DNA of 64,000 nucleotides from Melampsora larici-populina 98AG31 (GCF_000204055.1 NW_006768808.1:393848-457847), one strand, 5' to 3'. Positions 35,822-48,410 are shown, numbered from the stretch's first letter. Translations and numbers: made by a program. Notes: generated by a model from the letters alone, not told the origin.

Positions 35822-38800
35822 CTAGATGAGAAGTTGTATCAGGAATCCTGAAAGAGTAATGACAAATTGAAGAGTGTCTCTTCTATTTATGGACCCTGCT
35901 GATTTCTTAACAGCAGCTTTTGGCGAGTTTGCAGTAGGCTGATTTGGGGGTGCATATCGAAAAGGGTGTGCCTCGGTATCTGCAAGGTAAGCGAAAGATG
36001 TCAAAGAGATTATCACGCTTTCAGCAACAACTTCCATGAAGGCCAAGTACAACCGACATTGGTCTAGACAAACGAGACTGTACATGTGACTCACTGAAGA
36101 CATATTGATCCAAGGACAACAAGTCGGGAGATGCAAAGGTGAGATATATGTACTACGTTTTGATACAATCAGGTTGTGTTTCACAGTCATTATTATCATG
36201 ATACGAAATCAGGGATTGTATTGAAAGGACTGACTTTGAATGTCTCCGCGTATCTGATTGTTTTGTAAGAGAAAATGTTAGCTGAAGCTGCATAGTAAAG
36301 TTGATCGAGAGTATTCGAGTTTAACTGACAGAAAACTTTCGCAATCGTCTTTTAGCTTTGGATTTGGGCTGTTCACGTTATCTATAGCCGAGTAGCTTGC
36401 AGGGGCTTTACAGGTGTTCTGGAGAGCTTGAAAAGCATTCCATACAAAGTCTTGATACTTTGTCTCCCCAGTAATCCTCCATGCGTAAAATGCAGACTCT
36501 ATCACTTCTGGCCTAATATCGGAATTTAAATAAGTTCCAGGCAGAAATAAGGCAGGGAACTTTTTAAAGATGCGTGTGGAGTGGATGTGAATCTGATGGG
36601 GTTTAACTTACCGCAGCATATATTGGGAATTTGTGATGTAGAATCCGTTGGCTTTATAGAACTCGGAATTCTAGACATAGCCGAGATAAAGTATGAAGTT
36701 TTAGGTGTGGTCGACAACAATTCAACAGCATTTGGAGAGTGAGACGAACACCTCTTTGTCCATCGGAGCCATCAGGAGGTAGGAAATTGAATATCTCAGG
36801 GCCCAGTCCGGTCTTGGTGGCCGTGTACTAGATATTACCAGTTGCAAAAAGGAAATTCCGCACGATCAGCGCCGAGACCTGTTTGAAAATTTGTTTGGCA
36901 AGCTCATAGATACCGCTAAACTCACCGATCTCATACATGTCTCGAGTAACAAGATCCCATATCTTAGGATTTCTGGATCATTGAGCACACGTCCTCCCAT
37001 CATCCAGTTTCCACCTGGTGAATCACAGATTCTCCATAAATATTGGGTTATATGCGCTAACACTGAATGGATGAAATGTTGATGAATTTACCAGCAAAAC
37101 ATGCGAGATGCGAAAACATGTGTCTTTTTCCACCCTCAGATTCCGAATATTCATCCAGATACGTGAGGTTTTGGAGCGACGACGTAGTGACAAGGTATTT
37201 GATCGAGGATCCTACTGCTTTCTTCCACGCTATTTTGCGTACAGAATTAGGTCAACGGGACACATCAAATTTTATTGAGATAAGATGAACCTACATTCAA
37301 GATATACTGGGTCAGCTTGGTTTGTGAGCATTGGGTATTTCAGAAGATATTCATAGTACGAGCTAAAAAGACATGTTGAAATCAGTTTTCCAACAAGGCT
37401 CAAGGCCAAAAATCCTAGCGGTGATAGGGTTCGGAATGACCTACTCGGCGCTTGCTAATGTAGTCAAGATTTCATGGGGAAAAATTCAGTGTCTCATTTC
37501 CCTTGAAAAATCTTTGGATCCAAATAGTAACAGCGGTAACTATAGCGGTGCACTAACCTCCCCATGTGACCCTGTCTTGTATGACACTACCATTTTTTGC
37601 GCTATATCGCAGACCAGGCAATCCCGGAAAAATCCCGGGTAAATCTATCAGATGATGTCAGCACCTTCACAATAAGATTCAGAAACAGGGGAGAGATTGT
37701 AGCTTACCCATCAAAAATTTCATAGATTTGTCTGCCAAGTTCCTATATTTGTCATTTTTAGTATAGTAACTCAGACGATCGAATTCGACAATCATTGAGC
37801 CAGCCTGAATTTTCGAGTGGTATATAGGCTTTTCAAGTCAGAAATTGTTCCACAATCCTCAATGTGCTCCCAAATAGTGAGGACTTACCGCGGCCAAGCT
37901 GACTATATCACTAGCCGGCGTATTGTCAGTAAAGGACAATACCGAATACGGAAGCTTTTGATTTTCATCCGGCCATGCATATATCAGCTTATCCGTAAGT
38001 ACTCGTGCTTGATCCAGCAACGCTTGGTTATTGGCGCCAGATAATTCGTATGCCGACTGAGTGAGGTACAGATTCAGTCAGTGTAAAGCTTGCGACTTTG
38101 TTTTGGAATTGAGACTGAGACGATGCCTTACTAGGATGCCTCCTACATAACGAATGGTAGTTTCGAACACAACGACTAGCTATCCACAGAGAATTACACA
38201 TAAATTGACTGTTATCAGAATCTAATTGACTATATTCAAAACGTGAAACTGACATCATCGGTATGATTGGTTGAGAAATCGATTTTCAGCGTTTTATTGA
38301 CTGCATCGTCAAAAGCATCCTATGTATACAAGCATGGTCCGTGAGCAATGATGAGAGTACGCCGCATGGTGTTGGAAACGAGAGTACTTTGAGATCCATA
38401 ACAAAAATTGTGTCCAGTGCATCGACGAGGCTTGCGGACCTTCATCGGCGAGAGAAAGATCCGTACTCGCTTAGCGATAAGGCTTGCGTTTTCGGAAACG
38501 TGGAACTCACCAGCCATTACGGGAATTTCGTCCACCCTTCGAAACAGGCAGAACTAGTGATGGAGAGCTTTCAATTAGTACAGTACCTTCAGGAATCGAT
38601 CTGGCTCTTCTGCAAAACACGACCACGGACCTTCGTCTGCAGGATATCCATATCGTATGTAATCGTTATAAGCCACCAAGAATGCGTCCTTGATGGTTGC
38701 GGCACGAGCTTGGGCTTCGTCAGTTTGGCGGATGGCAGCATTTTGTATCGCAGCGTTGCAGGTACTGAGGGTGCTCAATACGTATAGGAATGAGATAAGC

Positions 38801-38838
38801 GCCACGGCGCGATTGAAGATAGAACAGGGTACCAACAT
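35822..38838 (-). CDS. glycoside hydrolase family 47 alpha-1,2-mannosidase (class I), 17 exons
   Basis: Trims alpha-1,2-linked mannose from N-glycans in the ER/Golgi, or acts outside the cell in secreted fungal forms. An N-terminal signal peptide (residues 1-~25, FNRAVALISFLYVLSTLSTC) is followed by KDAFLVAYNDYIRYGYPADE. About 17 small exons join in phase and rebuild the family signatures in order: NSRNGWSASLVDALDT, VFETTIRYVGG, GLRYS, RVTWGGY-SYYEYLLKYPML, MFSHLACFAGG-NWMMGG, TKTGLGPEIF, QYMLRPEVIESAFYAWRITG, DDCESFL-YAETFKYIYLTF, LDQYVFNTEAHPF. The conserved acids and the TEAHP calcium-site Thr are present. One exon (36235-36253, YAETFK) is 19 bases and one (NSRNGW) 26. The C-terminus ends in a Ser/Lys-rich stretch and a hydrophobic tail (LQFVITLSGFLIQLLI), so a GPI anchor or membrane tail is possible. 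Appears complete; individual junctions near 37.5 kb are least certain. Confidence 0.9.
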
Positions 38839-38959
38839 TGAAAGATGATTGCAAATTGAAGTTTAGGATAAAATTACTTAGTGGGCGGACTCAAACTGTT
38901 TGCTTGACCTCCATAAGTTAAAAAAAGACCTTTTAAGGGTCTTCGATGATACATAAACC

Positions 38960-41681
38960 GTGAGACCCAGACACCGTCGTCGCATTCAGGAGTCCCTCTC
39001 GGCGTCTCGGCGAGCGAGCCTACGAAACTTCCTTCAACAACCTCAACCTATACACCCGGCGACTAGAGTGAAAGCAAAAATTATGAACTTTATCGCCAAG
39101 ACCCTCACAAAACCCAGCTACCACCCGCTTTTCTCAATCATACAGCAAGCTCGAACCTCAAATCCCCGATATCATCGCAACATATTCCACCAATTTTTCC
39201 ATCACAAGCTAGGAAAAGGTTTCGATGAATTTACCGATATGCTTGTACTATACTCACCTACTCATATCAGTCTGCAGGATTAGACTGATTGCTCCTCACG
39301 TAGCAATCTATATCATCATTTAGAAGGTCCTTACCAAAGTCCCTTGCATCCCTCTAGTGCCTCAAGTCTTATCATAACCCTATATTGTGATGATACCTCA
39401 GGGAACATCAGAACGCGATGGAATAAACACATGTCCTTTTATTTCAATCTTTCAGGTCTTCCTTCCAGATTGGTTCATCTGGACTATAATACTTTGTTCT
39501 TGGCAAATACTAATGTTGGTGCAGCCTTAGAATTAGCTGATGATCTGGTACATCATCTGAAGTGAGTTGAATATTTGGAAATTTCTAGTATTCTGATTCC
39601 CTGACATTCTTCTTTGTTTGTTCAAAGTGGTCTGAGTTTGGAAGGTTGTGTTGGTTATGATTCTGAATTACAAGAAGAAGTATTGATCATGACAATTCCA
39701 CTTTGTATTCTTGGTGATACCCCCATGGACGCAGAGGTGACAAATACACAAAATCCAGCATCAACATTGACTCCTTGCAGGATATGTACTTTGGCAGCTT
39801 CTAGCATGGATGAAAAATGTACTCATCAGTATGCGGAACATCTTATGGGCCTGCTTCAAGGAATAATAACACAGTTTGAAACAAGATCATGGAGTGTTAC
39901 AATCAGTAGAACTCAATCACTCTGGTGGCTACCAAGGTTTCCAAATTCAATTTAAAAGGTGGAAAATCAAGCAAAGATTTGGGGGATCAAGGATAACATG
40001 TGTCATAATTTCATGGCTCAAGTCAGACAATGTCACCAGGAGAATCCAAATTCAGACATGGCAATCTAGATGGCTGAAGAATTAGATGATTGATATAACA
40101 ATGGATTATTCAACCCCTCCTTATGTCTGAATGGATTTGACGGCCATTTAGACACTCCAGTGGAGTCCTTGTGTGTCATCCTACTTGGGGTAACCAAATA
40201 CCTATATTGCGATTGTGTCAGCTGGCTATCTGACACCCAGAAATCTCAATTAAAGATCAAGTGGAAGATCTTTGATTCCTCAGGAATGGGATCAGAAGCA
40301 ATACAACCAGAGTGCATGGTTACACATGCACAAATCTTGAATGGAAAGGAGTTCAATATTGTGTTGCAGGCTGCAACATTTGTTTTGGGAGAATACCTCT
40401 CTCCACTATACAGGCAAGTATGGCTTGACTTGGGTCATGTTGATTCCATGGGCTTTCAACCCCAGCTCAGGGCGTGGGAACATATTGCAATGATTTGGAT
40501 CATACAATTGACCACTTCCTAGTGGGGGGTGTGCAGCTCTCAGCTCAATGGTTAAACAAACCCAAGTTTTGTATCATGAAACATTTCATACTCTCAATTA
40601 GGAGGTTTGGGGCACTGTCACTTTTTGCAACTCAATATTTTGAAAGAATGAATGGTGTTGTTTGAAAATTTTCAATTCATTCAAATTGCCAAAATCCTGG
40701 AAGAGACATCAATATCTCTGCAAACAACATCAATGTTCTTCAGCACCTTTCTTTGGATGGTTTGATACACTATCCATATGATGGCTCTTGGACCAAACCA
40801 GGTGACAGGGTCATCAAGACTCGAATGAATGACCAGTACATATTGGAAGTGCTGGGGTACAACAAGGATGTGTTCCTCCGTATTAAATACAAACAAGTCC
40901 CTTATTGTCATCCCATTCCACCCAGAACTATCTCCAAGTGTGCATGTTTCAAACTCAGTGATAATAAATTTGTATGGGCACTTACCAGACACACCATTTT
41001 ACCTACCAAACAGAGTGCAAAAGACAGGGCTTTTATATTGCTTAAGATTCCTATGCCTCAATGTCCAGGGGCATATGATGAGCAAGTCGGCTTGGTTAAG
41101 GAAGTTTGGACGACTCAAGAGTCAAGAGTGGATGAAAGTGTTGTGTTAAACATAGAAATGGCCTTGTTATCCAATCACCACCCATTCTATGGCATGAGGG
41201 GTTTTATACTCACTGGCCACATAGTTGGTGCCTATCCATGGGCAAGCCATCAGATATTTCATCCCACCTCATTTGAGAAAAATGTATAGAAAAGATTTAT
41301 TATGTCTTGCTAATGAATGTACAACACAACCACTATGATTCCAGATGCAAGATCATGTCACCAGTCAAATGTCCTACAGATCTACACCTATTCAGGAACC
41401 TTGCACCAGTTTTGGTTCATGAACAAGCCTCATATCACATCATAAATCCTGCTTCACTGTTTTTAGCCTTCCTACACAGAGAGCTCTTCCTAGTACACAC
41501 CATCCCATATACCCCTGCAGGCAGTGTGGCTGCCATCTCATTGGGTGTACACCAATTGACAGATAAAAAGAACCTGAACAAGCTGGCCAAGAAGGCCAAA
41601 GCAGCCGCAGACAAAGACATGAACAAAGGAAAAAAGCAGGGAACAGGCAAAAACAAGGGCAAAGGAAGGGCCTGGAATTGA
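38960..41681 (+). pseudogene. decayed basidiomycete transposase-like gene
   Basis: Fragments in successive frames rebuild a large protein family that is expanded in basidiomycete genomes and behaves as transposon-derived. Landmarks: YCDDTSGNIRTRWNKHMSF (from 39383), LPSRLVHLDYNTLFLANTN, a clean GT-AG intron (39562-39626), ILGDTPMDAEVTNTQNPAS with CRIC, HLDTPVESLCVILLGVTKY (about 40153), FNIVLQAATFVLGEYL, and a C-terminal NVQHNHYDSRCKI with a Lys-rich tail (KKQGTGKNKGKGRAWN). Stops after 39283 and frameshifts near 39880 and 41290 break it. I recall the motif order from many Agaricomycete and rust proteins but cannot name the superfamily with certainty. It begins only about 120 bases upstream of the GH47 start. 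Confidence 0.55.
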
Positions 41682-43106
41682 CAAGATGTAATGATTTTGA
41701 TGTAGTTCATATCATGGTGAGGCATTGATCCTTTCTTGAATGGATTCCCATCCAATACAATCAGGGTCAGTCTCTTGACCACAAAGGTGATGGTTCTCAT
41801 TGTGGGGATGGGATATGGCAAGATCACATACACAAGCTCTTTGGTAATTTGCATACAGAAGGAATTAAACTTCTGATCTGCCCATTGGATGCCTTTGGTG
41901 ATGACCAGGTTGGTCTCTTGATTTTGTTCTCAAAGCTTATAACAGTGAGTTTTGATGTGGCTGCTGTGATGAAGGTCTTGGAAAAGGCCTGTGAGCCTAC
42001 TAGCGTCTGTCAGGCTAGTAGATTCAATGAAAAGGTTGTAGAAGGTATGGTAACTTCTACCAAAGTCGCGTAGATCAATATCTATGAGTATGAATGGGTA
42101 GAGATTTGGGTGTAAGAGCTTTACTTGGAATAAACAAGTAAAGACTCCAGTTAGTTGACCTTTAAACAAAGGCTTTAGCCCAGGGATTTTTGGGTTAATT
42201 ATTGTCTTTACAATAATGAAAAAATGAGAGCAACTGACATGCAGTTCTCAATCCTAATTTGATCCTCTTCTTATTCAAAGAAAGGTCAAAGAAGGTGGTG
42301 TTAAAGTCTATTATAACACCAGGAAATTTACACTCTGACTAACAGAGATTCCCCCGTAGATTTAGAGTTTCTTATATCAGATGAATCCCAAATCTGATAT
42401 AAGCAGTACCCAAGGACTACTTCCTTACAAGTAATTCCACCAAATGGATATTACAAGAACTACTGATTATGGAGTCTAATCAGAAACAAAGTTGAATGAG
42501 CACACAGAATAAGCAACAAGACACAAGGTTTGAGTTTCAAGGTTTGTAGAATCAGGCCTTTAAAGTTTGGTAATTGATAAGCAAAGTTTAAAGGTTCTAG
42601 GAAGATGAATAAAAGCAAAGTTGTGTAGTTGTTGAATAATAATGTGATGATGTTCTTCTTCTCAATTTGGTTGGATTTCCAGGGTTTATATAGTCTGAAC
42701 CTTGGAAATCTTTGGACTACAAGTGCGCACAAATTGTGGTTCTATGGTTAGGTTAATTACAGTAAGACAGTTACTATTGTATTATAAGTATATTTCACTT
42801 GTTACATATGTGTTACGGCTGTGAAATATATGTAGCTTTGGTTTGCATCAAAGTTATGTTTCACACCCTTTGATGTAAGTTCTGCACATGTTACATATGC
42901 TAAATCATATGTAACTTGACTCTTGAAACTGAGCCTTGAGTTGTAATTGCTATTTTTAAGGTTTTTATTATAACACGTCGCCCATTGGTACTCTAGTTTA
43001 GTACTCAGGGCTGACAAGGCCTTAGTAGAGCAAACTGAAATCAAATTAACCTCCAAAAAATCACAAACAAAAGCATGAACAACATCTTGTTGGGAAAATA
43101 GTGCTA
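41682..43106. other. repeat-derived, no gene
   Basis: Probably the 3' part of the decayed element and other repeats. A short AT-rich stretch ending TATAACA followed by a TGGTACTC motif near 42970 is weakly LTR/primer-site-like, but no second LTR was found. Confidence 0.35.
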
Positions 43107-43282
43107 CAGTCAAACCCGCGCAAACGCATAATTTGGGTGGAAGACTTTTGCTATGCATTTTGACTGGTTATGCATTTCTGTTGTCAAATTTGGCAGTAAA
43201 AAGCATCAAGATTCTGGATTTTTTCTATGCATTATCACGGGTTATGCACCTGCGCGGGTATGCATTTGCGCGGGTTTGACTG
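43107..43282. mobile_element. 176-bp pogo/Tigger-like MITE
   Basis: Ends in inverted repeats starting CAGTCAAACCCGCGCAAA with GCATA just inside, flanked by TA on both sides (43105-43106 and 43283-43284). TA duplication and a CAGT terminus fit the Tc1/mariner superfamily, pogo-like branch. It has no coding capacity. Its interior is the reverse complement of the inner MITE at 62518-62693, and both copies are 176 bases long. Confidence 0.85.
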
Positions 43283-44029
43283 TACATATCTTGTCAGTAA
43301 TTTTTTTGGGATCACAAGCAATTATGAAAGGAATTGAATTCTGCACATTTTGGTACCTGGCAATTGCTCCTACAAACCAAATGTTTGGGCAGCTGTGATG
43401 GAATCTACAATTTCACAAGTCCTTGATCCTGGAAATATCACCATGGTACTTAGGGAAACACTTCAGACAAACTAAAGCTGACTGGGCTTAAAGTTTTAAT
43501 AAATCAAGCATGTCCTAAGACCAAACAACACTCTACAGGATGGCTAGCAGTACAAATGTATTGTATATATATGACTCTAAAAAAGAAATAAACAACTGAA
43601 ACTGAACAACAAAACAAAATTTGTAAATAAGATGAGTATAAACTAACACATAACACTGTCTTAACATAATGATGAAATGATCTTATATATCTTTCTATTT
43701 TTCTGAAGAACAATACTGGCAGAAAAATAACCAAAAAACAATTCTATATATATAATTGTGACAATCAACTGATACATATTCTGACAACTTTGGACAACTT
43801 CAAAAATTCCGCATACCATCCAGGATTGCCTGGGAGGGCTTCAAAGTATCATACTTTATCATTCTTGATGATACCTGAAAGTGCTCTGAGCTTGGAAATC
43901 TAGACAAAACGAGGTAAAGAGAAAGAAATGGTGATTGAATTGCATCTTCAACAGGATGATGTCATATCACCATTTGAGACAATATATCCATCAAAGACCT
44001 GACCCCAACAACTACATCATTTACTCTAG
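43283..44029. other. spacer between two MITEs
   Basis: No gene recognised; AT-rich with short frames only. Confidence 0.35.
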
Positions 44030-44512
44030 GAGCATCTCCAACGGTCCTGAATCACCAAAAGGCGTACAGGCTCGTCTGAAAACATACAGTAAGCTGTATT
44101 TTTTCTTTAAAATGATTTCCCTCCACCGCGCACATGATGGAGGGACTTCCAAGGTTGTGCTCCTGCCAAAAACGCCGAAAGCGCACAATATTCCTTTTAA
44201 AAGTTGACTGATATCTCATTGACTATATACTTGATATGTAATTTCTTTTGATTATCATATTTATCTTTGGACGCATGTGGTATGATTATGTCCTAAACGT
44301 CGCCAATACTGCTTCCTGCATCTTTTGCAGAAGCCCTTCATGCATGAAGGTCTTGACATGCAATACCCAGTATCCCTCAAACCAAACTTCACATGAGTGG
44401 CCAGAGGTGAGAAATCTGCCGACCGGTGGAGGGTCGTTTTTTGACCCAACCCTGTAAACGTAACATACAGCTTACGTATCGTCACGTTTACAAGGCACCG
44501 TTGGAGATGCTC
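44030..44512. mobile_element. 483-bp Harbinger-like MITE
   Basis: Terminal inverted repeats GAGCATCTCCAACGGT at both ends, flanked by TAG (44027-44029) and TAA (44513-44515), consistent with a decayed TWA-type 3-bp duplication. The terminus matches that of the full Harbinger element at 57940 (GAGCATCTCCAATCGT) except at two or three positions, so the same or a related transposase could have moved it. Subterminal blocks around CATACAG..AAGCTGTAT are also inverted. Confidence 0.8.
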
Positions 44513-45243
44513 TAAGTACCTATCATTTCCAATATTCCAATCAGTAAGTAACAAGTGACCTAGAACTAAAAGTTGTGGACGAAGCCCATGTTTTCTACAT
44601 CTTCGGGATTTTTCAATCCTGGCAAGGCAAAGAATATGTCCCGTCATGTTAAAGTACAGAATAAGAGAGCCTTCCAGCCTCATTACCGGAAACTAATCCA
44701 CTAACATTTGACTACAGATGAGATGCCTTTTCTGTTGATGCCTGCAACACGTTGACCCCAGACAGTCAAGGTGATTTTGGAAAATCTTTAACTCAAATCA
44801 GATACAGTGCATTTTATTACGGCAAGCGACACCCTCTCATACTCATGTCTTCGCAGGAGTTCTTCTCCACGGTCTCCACAATGGAACAAATATTCACCAT
44901 CCCAAATGAAGGTGAATCAACGGTTAGATAATTCATAAGGGTCTAGGTGGCTCTCAGAACAAGAAAGTCTTGCGCCGAGGCGAATGAGGATGGTACGATA
45001 CTAATGGGATGATAAAATGGTAATTCTTACTACATAGCTGTAAGATAAGTTGGATCGCAAAATAATTGAAGACACAAAAACCAAAGTAAAATAAGATAAC
45101 ATACTGAAGCCCTATTTGATGATAGAGAATAGAAAGACAGATAGTCCATGAGAGATGAAGGATATTCAGATAGTATACATAAACGAAGACCAAATAATTT
45201 GAGGGCCGTTTACTTGAATCTGACGCCTCAAGCTTGAAATATC
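44513..45243. other. intergenic
   Basis: No gene recognised between the MITE and the 3' end of the DPBB gene. Confidence 0.4.
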
Positions 45244-46713
45244 CTAAACAAAGTTCCAGGTGACCTAGAAAGACAGAACTCATTATATTAAAAGTTGGAT
45301 TCGCAGGCCAGCTTCAAATGGTGCACATGTACTTACTGGAAGCGTTCCAACGTCAAGCTCAGCGATTCTTTTGAAGACAGCCGGGCTGAGGTCTAAATCT
45401 CCATGACCGCAAGTCCTAAAACAGTTCGAGGTCATCAGGAAAAATTTGAACCGCACAAATTATGCCCAGATATTTGTATAGAGACGTACGGGCATTCATC
45501 CATGACGGTAGCAGAGACTTCCTTCCCATTGCCTTTGATTTTAATCCTTTCAAAAATTGAAAAATCCAGTATTAGTCCATATGGATAGTCATATACAAGG
45601 AAAGAGGTCATACTTTTTTCCACACTGTCCAGGATATTGGGCAGAGTTAAGGGCAAGAACATGATCTTCATCCGAGTTGGCTGTCCCACATGCTCCGATT
45701 CCTACCGAGGGATTGTACCAAGTGATGCGCCCAGAGAATGTGTCCGGGTTACTCGCTGGCGTAGACTTGGGTTCATAAGTTGTGGTTGTAGGCGCGATTG
45801 AAGATGTTGCAGCTTTATAACTGGTAGTCATCGTGGCAGGCTTAGAACTTTCAGGCTGGGGTTTGGGAACTGGTGTGGCTTGTTGAGCAGCGTTCGAGCT
45901 GGTCGGGGTGTCTTTCACGGGTTTGTCCTCAGGCACTGAAGTTGGTGGAGGTGAGGGATTTTCAACATAGGTAGACTTGAACGAATCTTTTGTCTCCTCA
46001 GGCGGTGGAGCAGAAAGATGCGCTTCGTCTTCAACGAAGTCAGCATGTAATGAATATGTCGGTAGGGAAGTAGAGGAAGAAACAAATGACCATCGGAGCT
46101 GATTCCATTCGAAAAAATAGATAAATGAACCTTCTGGCGCGAGTTGCTGGTTATTCAAGTCTAAGAGAAACTTACGCCTGTGACTACGCCATCCGAGAGT
46201 GGAGCAAATTGAGAAAATAATTCCGGTGATAAATTCAGTCCCTCAGATTTACAATACCTATCATTGTTCTGGGTGTTAGTTTATCAAAAAACGTGTTGCA
46301 ACTAAACGCCTGATTGTCATTATTTCTGAGAAACTTACGGCTCTGGACAGAGATCTGTGACGCGTCCATATGCCACAACACCTTTAGGAGATTCGATTTT
46401 GATTCTGAACGCGTAAGGTCATTCATTTAAGTCAGGCATCTAATCAACCTCGAAGTGTCTGAATTGGTAGTCCATGAAGAAGAAATAACATATTAATCAA
46501 GAAAGCGACTCACAAAGCATGGCAAGCCGTTCCGTTGGCAAAGGGCACCGAACTGAGAGCAATTGCACTGATGTTATCCGCCTTCAAGGGTGGACAGGCG
46601 GATTTTCCATTAGGTCGAAACCAAGTAGTAACACTGTTCGAGGAGTTTTGGGGAGGATTGCTTTCGGTGGCGACCAGTTGTAACCCGAAAAGAAATAAAG
46701 ATGTCACCAACAT
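45244..46713 (-). CDS. secreted protein with two DPBB (RlpA/expansin-like) domains
   Basis: Seven exons, 46514-46713, 46339-46404, 46176-46257, 45614-46098, 45490-45546, 45337-45415, 45244-45264, phases all continuous, give 329 residues. A signal peptide (MLVTSLFLFGLQLVATES) leads into a first double-psi beta-barrel, residues ~28-122: SVTTWFRPNGKSACPP, ALSSVPFANGTACHAL, GRVTDLCPEPYCKSEGLNLSP, ending LRWSFV. A Pro/Thr/Ser-rich linker (~123-236) follows. The second barrel, residues ~237-329, reads FSGRITWYNPSVGIGACG, VLALNSAQYPGQCGKK, VSATVMDECPTCGHGDLDLSP and ends VTWNFV. Both have the D-x-C-P(-x)-C-x...G-x-L-D/N-L-S-P core of fungal single-DPBB secreted proteins. Most such proteins carry one domain; two in tandem is unusual. 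In rusts this family includes haustorially expressed secreted proteins. Cell-wall binding is plausible; catalysis is not established. The last exon is 21 bases. Confidence 0.88.
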
Positions 46714-48410
46714 ATCTTGTGATTATGAATATTTTAAGCACAAATACGAAGGAGTTTTATAAAAATCGATTGTGAATAAATAAAATGAGAGTATGAAATC
46801 CTAGAGAATGTCGAGACCGTTGATAAAATGAGTGTATTCCAAGAGTAGGTAACTATTATAGGTAGTACCTGAACTTGTTTTATATGTGTAGTGAGATGTA
46901 CAAATTAAGACAAGAGATAAGGTTGGAAAACAAAGGGGGAGTGAACCTGTTGAACCGATTTAAGGAGAAGTCTTTATAGTCGTATCAATGCAACTTTAGC
47001 GTCAAGGATGAACAACCAAAAAAGGTGACGAGGATGACCAAAAAAGGCTATTGTTGAGATGTGGGTCACTGACTGGTTTTCGAATTATGCTGAAAAAGGA
47101 CATGAGGTAGATAAAACGAAGGGCACATGTTGGAAACCCAACATGCAAAGGTTCCGGTGCGAGCTGCAGTCGATGAGCAGGCCATGTCGTTGTGTTCATA
47201 CTTGCGTCCTTGTCAATGGTGATCGTTCTAAACCGTCGCATACAAGCAATGGAGTGCATTGTGCCATTGTGCGATTTGTGATCGACTGAAGAACCCACTC
47301 GAAGGCTGTTGTGCAAAACAGACAATAAAAGTCGCCGAAGTAAGAAAAAACTTGCTTATATTCTGCTCAAAAGGAAGACTCAACTTCTCGAAAAGCTTAG
47401 CCCAGGGTTCCCGTCATTTTGCTTGCGTGTTTCGGTCAAGAACAAGCAATATTTTTGTTACCCATCAGAAGAGGAGAGGTAGAGAGGGATGAAGTTAGTT
47501 TGCCATAGTGCGTGGCCGCGGCGACCGGTGCATTGAGAAGGTCCCTATGCCTGATTCAATCCTGGATGAAGGCGGAAATTAGCATGAGACCTATGGCCAG
47601 GAACTTGACCAAGTCCTTCCCGCTTTCACCACAAATCTTTCAAGAGTGAAAGTCAATCATACCAAGTGACCAGCGACTCATCACCCCGTAGACCCACCTC
47701 ACCCAGAAAAACCAAACAGTTTACCTCGTACACTTTGCTCTTGCTAACACTGACTGAGGGTCAAGATGCTATCATCCACATCTCCCTCATATATGTGGTC
47801 TAATTCTGATTCTCTTACGTTGCTTAACTTTCCATGCTGGGCCTCATGCTGTCTGACACATCTATCGGTATCATCCATCAGTGTAAATTGGACATCCTCG
47901 TCTACTTGACACCCCGTGCTGCAACCTTGATCACGAGTCTCGGCTAAACCCAAAAGCTTCTTGAAGGCTGGCCCCTACTCTTTCAGGTTTTCTAGATAAA
48001 GATTGATGTGAGCATTTCCTCAAACCTTGATATGTATGTGACTCGACATAATCAGTGGTCTTTTTCAACTGATAGACTGTGAATGAGAATCTGGAGCAAA
48101 TTACTCAGATTCGATATTATCATCGGGTGTTAAGGCAAAGAGCCGCTGTCATAATTCTGAAAATTTGAAAGATAAAGTGAAACTGTATGGCTTACGGCTT
48201 TTAGCAAGTTGAGTTTCTTTGATTTTAAATTTTTAAGTTTTTCTTGATTACCCAGAATACACTTCCCTTCGATCATTACTCAAACGGTTTTTTGTTTTTG
48301 ACTTCCTTTGTTCGCAACTCAGCCTCAACAAACCATCATAAAGACACACTTCAAAGTTATCAAACTCGTCTATCCCTTCAGACCTTCGCTTGCACGCCAC
48401 ATATTTAAAC
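46714..48410. other. divergent intergenic region, no further gene seen
   Basis: Holds the promoters of the leftward DPBB gene and the rightward SET5 gene. Open frames at 47002-47492 on both strands and at 47744-47953 have no recognisable features. C/T-rich sequence just before 48411 suits a fungal leader. Confidence 0.4.

Noticed and set aside
42160..42980. possible copia-type LTR
   Set aside because: A TATAACA end and a TGGTACTC motif are suggestive, but there is no second LTR, no gag or pol frame and no target duplication.
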